Assembly: GCF_002261185.1 (NCBI RefSeq)
Contig: NZ_NEVQ01000012.1
Location: forward strand, 372,001-436,000
Reading direction: 5' to 3'
Source: Bordetella genomosp. 4
GTDB lineage: Bacteria > Pseudomonadota > Gammaproteobacteria > Burkholderiales > Burkholderiaceae_B
Length of the DNA stretch: 64,000 nucleotides
This document shows positions 57,957-64,000 of this stretch, in pieces. The notes below the pieces were generated by a model. The model saw only the letters and a list, made by a program, of their open reading frames with translations. It did no database searches and was not told the DNA's origin. Made by a program: the position numbers and the translations under genes. Positions within the stretch are counted from its first letter, which is position 1. Every line of letters begins with the position of its first letter.

Positions 57957-59350
57957 CGGACACGATCGCGCTGAAGACCTGCATCGTGATGCGTGGCCAG
58001 GCATTGCCGCTGGTACTGGCGCTGATCTCCGTGGGCAGTATTGCCTGGATTGCCTTATATAACGTCAGCCAGACGGCAAGCGCCCGCGTACGTTTGACGC
58101 ATGCCGCAGACGCCGTGGCATATAGCGGTGCCGTGGCGCAGGCGCGAAGCCTGAATATGCTGGCCTACATCAATCGCGCTCACGTGGCGCATCAGGTTGC
58201 GATGGCGCATCTGGTCACCTTGTCCTCGTGGGCTCAGTACGGGCAGACACAAGCGCAACAGCGAGCCTCGCGCAACCCGCCATCCACGTTGATCACGGGA
58301 CTCTTTGGGGCTTCTGTAGGGAAAGCCTATGCGCAGGCCCGGTCGACCGAGGATATCGCGCCTGCACTAGCGCATGCATTTCAGCAGCACGATGATGTGG
58401 TGCACCGGATATTGCAGCAGTCCTCCGTTTCCGTCGTGGAAAGCTTAAAGAACTCTCGCCAGCAAATGATGTCGCGGGTTTTGCGCGCAAACTATCCGGA
58501 GTATGGCGGTGAGGGCGGCAGACCTGAGGGCGGGCCATTGCAGATCGCGCTGTTGTCGGATGGCCTGCCGGGATATATCCGGTCTTATCCAGGGCGCGAT
58601 GCGGGCCGACTGCGCCATATGGTCGAGCATGCAGCACAACGGTATGACTTTCTACAACGGCGCAATCAGACTCGTCGTCATAACTCGATCGTGAAAGATC
58701 AATGCCCTGCCAAGCGTCATGAGCTGCGCCGTCGGGGGAATACTCGGTTAGAGATAGACGGGCATTGGTCGGCACGGGACACCTTGTCGTTTCACGCGTT
58801 GCGCTCCAATCGTTGGATTGGCTGTTACTACCGCGAGTATGCAATGGGGTGGGGAGACAATAGCCCTCAATCGAAAAAGAACCCCCGCCCCAGTCAACGG
58901 CCGCCGCACGGGTTTGCGCAGCAGGATTTCTGGCGGTGGGTACACAAGTACACAACATGGGACTTATCCTCGGGACGCAGTAATCCCATGGCGAAGGCTT
59001 ACGCCGAGTTCAGCGCAACGCATTGGGCGAGTCGCGGGCTTCCCAACTATTACGAACTGAACGACGATGCGGCATATGGTCCGCTGCGTTTCGCCATTCA
59101 GCTGCGTCATTCTGCCGCGCGGTCGGGTATGCAGGGGGTCACGAATTCGCGATTGACTCCGCTAGGCCGATATGCCCACCATGGCCTGGGCGCAAACGGA
59201 TTCGTGACGGTCAACAGCGCAGCGCAGGTCTATTTTGCGCCACCGTCACAGAACGATGGCAACAACGAACTCGCGAGCTTATTTCGTCCTTATTGGCAAG
59301 CACGACTGAGCCCGATCCTGCCTGGCGATGTGTCGAGGACTCAGCCATGA
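57953..59350 (+). CDS. TadG-like Flp pilus-assembly protein
   Basis: 465 residues. RGQALPLVLALISVGSIAWIALYN is the N-terminal membrane segment of the Tad/TadG domain; the rest is a periplasmic part of low similarity with many Arg and His. The start overlaps the pilin fragment stop, so it was coupled to the pilin in the intact operon. Likely anchors or spaces the pilus base. Confidence 0.75.
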   Translation: MTDTIALKTCIVMRGQALPLVLALISVGSIAWIALYNVSQTASARVRLTHAADAVAYSGAVAQARSLNMLAYINRAHVAHQVAMAHLVTLSSWAQYGQTQAQQRASRNPPSTLITGLFGASVGKAYAQARSTEDIAPALAHAFQQHDDVVHRILQQSSVSVVESLKNSRQQMMSRVLRANYPEYGGEGGRPEGGPLQIALLSDGLPGYIRSYPGRDAGRLRHMVEHAAQRYDFLQRRNQTRRHNSIVKDQCPAKRHELRRRGNTRLEIDGHWSARDTLSFHALRSNRWIGCYYREYAMGWGDNSPQSKKNPRPSQRPPHGFAQQDFWRWVHKYTTWDLSSGRSNPMAKAYAEFSATHWASRGLPNYYELNDDAAYGPLRFAIQLRHSAARSGMQGVTNSRLTPLGRYAHHGLGANGFVTVNSAAQVYFAPPSQNDGNNELASLFRPYWQARLSPILPGDVSRTQP

Positions 59351-59952
59351 AATCACGGCCGCATCGTTCCATTTGTCACGGGCAGGCCGCAGTCGAGGCG
59401 ATGCTTGCCCTGGTGTTGCTAGGCGGACTTCTGCACGCCGTATTCGCTATCGGGACCGTCTCGCTGCGTGGACAGCAGACGGCGCAGCTGAGTCGTCTGG
59501 CCGCGTTCATCCACACCGATAGGCATACCTTCGTCTCCAGCGCGGACGATATCGGAAATGCACAAGTCGAGATCCTGGCCCGCGATTGGCTTAATGTCGA
59601 TTCCCGGTTGCGCCGCGCACAGGCGACTGATGATTCCGTGACGGTGTTGCCATTCAGTGCAGCTGAGGGAATCGCGATACCGGCTGTGCATCGGCAGACG
59701 GTCATCGCGGCCGACACTGGGCATGGTGTGGACGATGCGGCCGTATCCGAACGTATTAGACATTCGGCAATAGGGTGGTCCGAGGCTGCACGGGGCTCGA
59801 CCCGTATTGCTGACGAGTTACGGCATCGTATGCAGCATGTAGACGCGCCGTGGGGGCGGGAAGAATGGTCGATGGACTGGTTGAATGCGTGGATCGACTT
59901 GGCGCCGGAGCAAGCTAGCGCCGTCAAACGCGACGATTTGACGGGGCCTTGA
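59347..59952 (+). CDS. TadE-like pseudopilin
   Basis: 201 residues: CHGQAAVEAMLALVLLGGLLHAVFAIG matches the TadE/F pseudopilin N-terminus with the conserved Glu five residues into the hydrophobic segment. Periplasmic tail follows. ATGA overlap with the TadG-like gene. Confidence 0.78.
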   Translation: MKSRPHRSICHGQAAVEAMLALVLLGGLLHAVFAIGTVSLRGQQTAQLSRLAAFIHTDRHTFVSSADDIGNAQVEILARDWLNVDSRLRRAQATDDSVTVLPFSAAEGIAIPAVHRQTVIAADTGHGVDDAAVSERIRHSAIGWSEAARGSTRIADELRHRMQHVDAPWGREEWSMDWLNAWIDLAPEQASAVKRDDLTGP

Positions 59953-59956
59953 CGCC

Positions 59957-60694
59957 ATGTACCGATTCAAAGCCTTTGGAAAAGTGCGCTGCAACCTGCG
60001 CCGATGGCCAGCAGCGCTTGTCGCGACGATGATCGTGGTGGCCGTTGCACACGCCGCAGAGACATCCGCTCTCAGCGAATTGTCGCTGCCTCCGGGCAGC
60101 ACACAAACCTCACTTGGTGGGCGGATGCGCTTGTTTGGCACCCCAATCGATATTCGCGTTTTTGACATTCCCCTGCCGATTGCACAAGCCGCGCGGGCAG
60201 TGGGCGAGCGTTACCCCTCGCTGTCGGACATGGGGCTCTACCCCCAACGTGTGGTGCTGTCGGGGCACGTTGCCAATCAATTCTGGGTGGTGAACTTCGA
60301 ATCTAACGGTCCGCGTCATACGCGCGGCAGTCTCTCAATATTGACAGAAACGGAGTTTCCCAGCCAATCGGCGGCACAAAAGAACACCGCGCCGAATCGT
60401 GAATTGATGAGCTCGTTCTCATGGTGGCCGGCTGACGCCCGACTGCGATTACGGCTCGAACAAGATGAGGGAAGGGGCCGTAATAGCACTCAAATATGGA
60501 CGTCTACCTCGTCTGCGGAGTCAGTCTGGTCGGCCATTCGTCAAGGCCTGCAACAAGAACGCTGGCAAGCAGAGACCGACACACCGCATACCAGTCTATG
60601 GCGGCGAAAGCACAGTCTGCTTCATATCTCAATAACCGCCATTGATGGTGGTGCGGGAATTCTCCTGCTGCATCATGATGGAGCGAAATCTTGA
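59957..60694 (+). CDS. Secreted Tad-locus accessory protein
   Basis: 245 residues with a hydrophobic signal segment (PAALVATMIVVAVAHAAE). No recognised domain; a PLPIAQAARAVGERYPSL-like region may be a periplasmic adaptor. Operon position suggests a role in pilus assembly. Confidence 0.6.
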   Translation: MYRFKAFGKVRCNLRRWPAALVATMIVVAVAHAAETSALSELSLPPGSTQTSLGGRMRLFGTPIDIRVFDIPLPIAQAARAVGERYPSLSDMGLYPQRVVLSGHVANQFWVVNFESNGPRHTRGSLSILTETEFPSQSAAQKNTAPNRELMSSFSWWPADARLRLRLEQDEGRGRNSTQIWTSTSSAESVWSAIRQGLQQERWQAETDTPHTSLWRRKHSLLHISITAIDGGAGILLLHHDGAKS

Positions 60695-61569
60695 GTCTCA
60701 CATTAGCGGCATTGCGATTGCGCACGATAAGCGTCTGCGGTTCTGCATTGGCGGCCGGGCTGCTTGCTGCCTGGGCGGTGCACGAACACATTCAAACCCG
60801 TGAGCGTGAAATGGAGCGTCAAGCAACAGTGGAGGTGCGTGCACGCGTGGTCGCTGCGATCGATCTCGCCGCAGGTACGCGACTGCAAACGGACCATTTA
60901 GCAGTGCGAGACATTCCGTTGCCCTGGGTGCCGAGCCATTCGTATGACCCCGATGCTGTGGACCAGGTGCTTGGGGGCGTGCTTACTACCGATCTGAAGC
61001 AAGGCGACATCTTGCTCGGGGCGCACATCACGGCAGAGGTCGAGTCGCCGCTCTCTGACCTCGTGTCACAGGGACGCCGAGCCGTGACATTGCCTGCGGC
61101 GGAGATCAATGCCGTATCGGGGCTTTTGCAGCCCGATGATCTGATAGACCTTTACGTGTCATTCATGTACCAGGGCCAGCATCTGACCGCACCGTTACTA
61201 CAGAGCGTACGCGTGTTGGCAATCGGCGGCCCTAGCGACTCGCCTGTGTCTATCACGTTCGATACCGCGGAGCGAGACGCTATCAAACTGGTGGCAGCTC
61301 GTCATTCGGGTTCGCTGACAGCCATGTTGCGCCATCGCAGTGATGCGAGAGTTTCCGAATCCGCAGCTGCCGGTGATCTGGCCGCTTTGATGGGACTGAC
61401 TGGCCCGTCCATGGCGGATCGTGCGCCGATTCCGGTTCTATACGGCGATCGTGTTGATACAGAGCCGCTGTCATCAGATGCAGATCCGGCAGAGAAGACG
61501 TTCCCCAATTTACCGGATCGAGATGTCCCGCCGCCCAAATCGCTCGCCATATATGCGGAGGGACGATGA
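60691..61569 (+). CDS. cpaB: Flp pilus assembly protein CpaB/RcpC
   Basis: 292 residues; TTG start overlaps the preceding stop. N-terminal membrane helix, then an SAF domain (VRARVVAAIDLAAGTRLQTD, LKQGDILLGAHIT) and RcpC core (RRAVTLPAAEINAVSGLLQP, DDLIDLYVSF). It works with the secretin at the outer membrane. Confidence 0.88.
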   Translation: MSLTLAALRLRTISVCGSALAAGLLAAWAVHEHIQTREREMERQATVEVRARVVAAIDLAAGTRLQTDHLAVRDIPLPWVPSHSYDPDAVDQVLGGVLTTDLKQGDILLGAHITAEVESPLSDLVSQGRRAVTLPAAEINAVSGLLQPDDLIDLYVSFMYQGQHLTAPLLQSVRVLAIGGPSDSPVSITFDTAERDAIKLVAARHSGSLTAMLRHRSDARVSESAAAGDLAALMGLTGPSMADRAPIPVLYGDRVDTEPLSSDADPAEKTFPNLPDRDVPPPKSLAIYAEGR

Positions 61570-62945
61570 AAAGCATTTTGCTTTCCTTGTCGATAATGTT
61601 GGCAGTGCCGGGATCACTATGGCCGGCGATGGCGGCTGACCCTCCGACATTCGTGCTCGAGGTCGGCCAAACCAAAGTCGTTCATCATCAATCTGTGACA
61701 CGCGTTGCAGTGGGTAATGGACAGGTCGTCAGCGCGGTTTCTGTCGAGGGCAAGGACGTCGTGCTCTTTGCTCGGCAAGAGGGGACATCGTCTGTGCATG
61801 TCTGGACGCCGATCGGTGTGGGCGCGGCATACGAGATTCAGGTCCGCCCGGCGGGATGGACGCAGATGCAACAGGAAGTGCAGAAGTTGCTCCAGCACAT
61901 CCCCAGCGTACGCAGTTCGCTGGTGGGCGACAACATCGTCATTGAGGGCGAGGATCTGACCGACGATGATCGCGAGCGTGTATCGGCTTTGGTGCGCCGC
62001 TATCCTCGCATTCTGGACTTCACGGGGCAAATCGGCTGGGATCGGATGGTATTGCTGGACGTTCAGGTGGTCGAACTGCCCAGTGCACATTTGCGCGAGT
62101 TCGGGGTGCAGTGGGATGCGGTATCAAAAGGGGGGATACAGACAGGTCTCGTCTGGCAGCCTGGTTCGAGTACACGGCTAAGCGACCAGATGGAGATACC
62201 GCCATTGTCGATAAGCGGCGCCGCGGGCGGCTACTTCGGGTTGAATGCGCTGCTTTCCTCGCGCATCGCAGCACTCGCTCAGCGTGGCGAGGCCGTGATG
62301 CTCGCTCAACCTCAGCTCCTGGCACGCAGTGGCGCGACCGCATCGTTCCTGGCCGGGGGCGAGGTGCCCTATACCACGATCGATGCGCGTGGCAACACCA
62401 ATACGGCGTTCAAGCCCTATGGTGTGTCGTTAAACATCACGCCGCGCATCGACCGTACGGGAGCCATCAGGTCGCGCATCGAGGTAGAGGCCAGTTCAGT
62501 CGATACCTCTATCAGTGTCTCGGGCGGTCCCGCCTTGCGTACGCGTCGTGCGGCCACTGAGTTCAACGTGAGATCGGGACAGACTTTGGTATTAGGCGGA
62601 TTCCTGTCGCGCGAGCGCACGAACGAGCGTAGCGGTCTTCCTGTACTGCAGGATATTCCCGTGCTGGGATCGCTGTTTTCATCACACCGCCTACAGCACA
62701 AAGAAACCGAGTTGGCGATCTTCGTGACGCCGAGAATTGTGTCGCAGGATCATCCTGAGCTGACCGATCGTGTGAGGCGTGGCCGGGAGGTACTTGCCGA
62801 GGCATTCCCCGATTCTCCAACATTGGGCACGGGAACACCGGCAGCGGGCGATCCTGACTGGAGCGTTTATCGAGGAACGGGATCTCAGTGGCAGCCGGCG
62901 CCGCCTGTGGCCAACCCGGCGAATTCCGATTCAATGCGGAGATAA
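61566..62945 (+). CDS. cpaC: Flp pilus secretin CpaC/RcpA
   Basis: 459 residues. Signal peptide, then N-terminal secretin-associated BON-like domain (VVHHQSVTRVAVGNGQVVSA), and the secretin barrel domain (LMLAQPQLLARSGATASFLA region, GVSLNITPRIDRTGAIRSRI, VLGGFLSRERTNERSGLP and VLGSLFSS). Forms the outer-membrane pilus channel. ATGA overlap with cpaB. Confidence 0.92.
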   Translation: MKSILLSLSIMLAVPGSLWPAMAADPPTFVLEVGQTKVVHHQSVTRVAVGNGQVVSAVSVEGKDVVLFARQEGTSSVHVWTPIGVGAAYEIQVRPAGWTQMQQEVQKLLQHIPSVRSSLVGDNIVIEGEDLTDDDRERVSALVRRYPRILDFTGQIGWDRMVLLDVQVVELPSAHLREFGVQWDAVSKGGIQTGLVWQPGSSTRLSDQMEIPPLSISGAAGGYFGLNALLSSRIAALAQRGEAVMLAQPQLLARSGATASFLAGGEVPYTTIDARGNTNTAFKPYGVSLNITPRIDRTGAIRSRIEVEASSVDTSISVSGGPALRTRRAATEFNVRSGQTLVLGGFLSRERTNERSGLPVLQDIPVLGSLFSSHRLQHKETELAIFVTPRIVSQDHPELTDRVRRGREVLAEAFPDSPTLGTGTPAAGDPDWSVYRGTGSQWQPAPPVANPANSDSMRR

Positions 62946-62947
62946 AC

Positions 62948-64000
62948 ATGGTCGAGATTGTCATGACATTCGAAGACGGTGAACAACACATCATGCGAGT
63001 CGAAACACCCTTGACGATAGGCCGTTCGGCACAATGCGGATTGCGCATCTCGCATTGGCGTGTGGCCAAACACCACGCCACCCTGTGCGGATCTTCGCCG
63101 TTTCTGTCGTTGGAGGATATGGGTTCGTTCATGGGGACATGGGTCAACGGCCGTCGCATCACGATTCACCATCCCGTACTACCCGAAGACGAAATTGTGA
63201 TTGGACCGTGCCGTCTACGCATGCGGTCCATGCACGACGCAACCGAAGGCGAATCTGGTTCGAGCGTGTCGCCGCCGTCCGAGATCCTGATTCCCAAAAC
63301 GATATCGACGATCTCGCGTGAGGTATCGAACCACACCGCCTTCAATGCGATGGTTCCGGCCATTGAGACAGAAAACGCGAAAGTGGGACTTGCGGATCTC
63401 TTGCCTCATCGACGACGACTGCACGCCGGACTGCTACAGGCGCTGAACTTGCGGCGCCGAGATGTGGCGGGCATGAGCGATGCGCTATTACGCAACGAGG
63501 CGCAACCCCTGCTGGAACAGCTGGCCGCGGACGACAAGGACATCCCTGATCATATTGATCGTGTGGCATTGTGCCGTGATGTGCTGGACGAGGCCGTCGG
63601 CTTGGGGCCTTTGGAACCATTGCTCGCAGACCCTGAGATCAGCGAAATCATGGTCAACCGCTACGACGAGATCTACGTCGAACGTGAGGGGCGTTTGTAT
63701 CCTCATCGGGCAACATTCAATAGCGAGCAGTCGGTCCGATGGGTCATCGAGCGTATCGTGACGCCAATCGGCCGCCGGATTGACGAAAGCGCCCCGATGG
63801 TGGATGCACGCTTGTCCGACGGATCGCGTGTCAACGCGGTGATACCACCGATCGCCCTGAAAGGGGCCAGTCTGACGATACGAAAATTTCCGACTCGCCG
63901 GCCGCAGATAGCGGATTTGGTGCAGAGCGGCGCCATAGATCCGGTCGTCGCACGGTTTCTGATGCTGTGCGTAAGGACTCGCAAGAACATCGTCGTATCG
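62948..64000 (+). CDS. cpaF: FHA-CpaF/TadA pilus ATPase, 3'-truncated by window end
   Basis: 351 codons visible from ATG 62948, open to the last base. Residues 1-95 form a forkhead-associated domain (GRSAQCGLRISHWRVAKHHA, GTWVNGRR), which reads phosphothreonine; from about 150 onward the CpaF-type secretion ATPase N-domain follows (VGLGPLEPLLADPEISEIMV, NAVIPPIALKGASLTIRKF). The Walker A motif lies just beyond the window. A domain fusion of an FHA module to the Tad motor. Confidence 0.9.
   Translation, partial: MVEIVMTFEDGEQHIMRVETPLTIGRSAQCGLRISHWRVAKHHATLCGSSPFLSLEDMGSFMGTWVNGRRITIHHPVLPEDEIVIGPCRLRMRSMHDATEGESGSSVSPPSEILIPKTISTISREVSNHTAFNAMVPAIETENAKVGLADLLPHRRRLHAGLLQALNLRRRDVAGMSDALLRNEAQPLLEQLAADDKDIPDHIDRVALCRDVLDEAVGLGPLEPLLADPEISEIMVNRYDEIYVEREGRLYPHRATFNSEQSVRWVIERIVTPIGRRIDESAPMVDARLSDGSRVNAVIPPIALKGASLTIRKFPTRRPQIADLVQSGAIDPVVARFLMLCVRTRKNIVVS

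Overview
The window is a chromosomal stretch of a betaproteobacterium, most likely of the family Alcaligenaceae (Bordetella/Achromobacter/Alcaligenes relatives). The evidence is the gene order sucD - terC - terC - hemC - hemD - hemX - hemY - ppa, the codon use, and a Tad (Flp) pilus locus. One complete prophage of about 48.3 kb (roughly 9,471-57,748) sits in the middle.

Host left flank (1-9,470): the end of succinyl-CoA ligase alpha, two TerC-family membrane transporters, a 38-residue membrane peptide, a haem-biosynthesis run (hemC, hemD, hemX, hemY), inorganic pyrophosphatase, a fumarylacetoacetate hydrolase-family enzyme and an entericidin-like lipoprotein. Host right flank (57,735-64,000): Tad pilus genes (TadG-like, TadE-like, a secreted accessory protein, CpaB/RcpC, the secretin CpaC/RcpA, and an FHA-CpaF ATPase that runs off the end).

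The prophage cuts a small Flp/TadE-like pilin gene in two. A 13-bp direct repeat (9,471-9,483 and 57,736-57,748) lies at both ends in the same codon phase, so excision would restore an 85-residue pilin-like protein. Lysogeny therefore separates the Tad genes on the right from the pilin start and its upstream DNA.

Prophage layout: a tyrosine integrase and DUF4224 protein at the left end; a leftward early arm of tightly overlapping small genes, a methyltransferase, ssb, a YqaJ-type exonuclease and an Erf-type annealing protein; an immunity region with a CI/S24 repressor, a Cro-like protein and matching dyad operators at both promoters; a rightward replication module (CII-like, O-like initiator with candidate iterons, DnaB, RusA, Q-like); then terminase, portal, capsid, siphovirus-type tail, tail-spike and lysis genes; and at the right end a group of cargo genes (Hint-domain protein, HNH, SRAP/YedK).

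The most notable system is a diversity-generating retroelement (DGR) embedded in the leftward recombination arm: reverse transcriptase (13,882-14,970), a 99-nt template repeat (14,991-15,089), an Avd-like accessory protein, and two paralogous target genes whose 3' ends are variable repeats (15,666-15,764 and 20,115-20,213). Every difference between template and targets (9 and 13 within 99 nt) falls at a coding-strand adenine of the template, the signature of adenine-specific mutagenic retrohoming. The targets are not tail genes and have no visible signal peptide, and one lies 5 kb from the template beyond the recombination genes.
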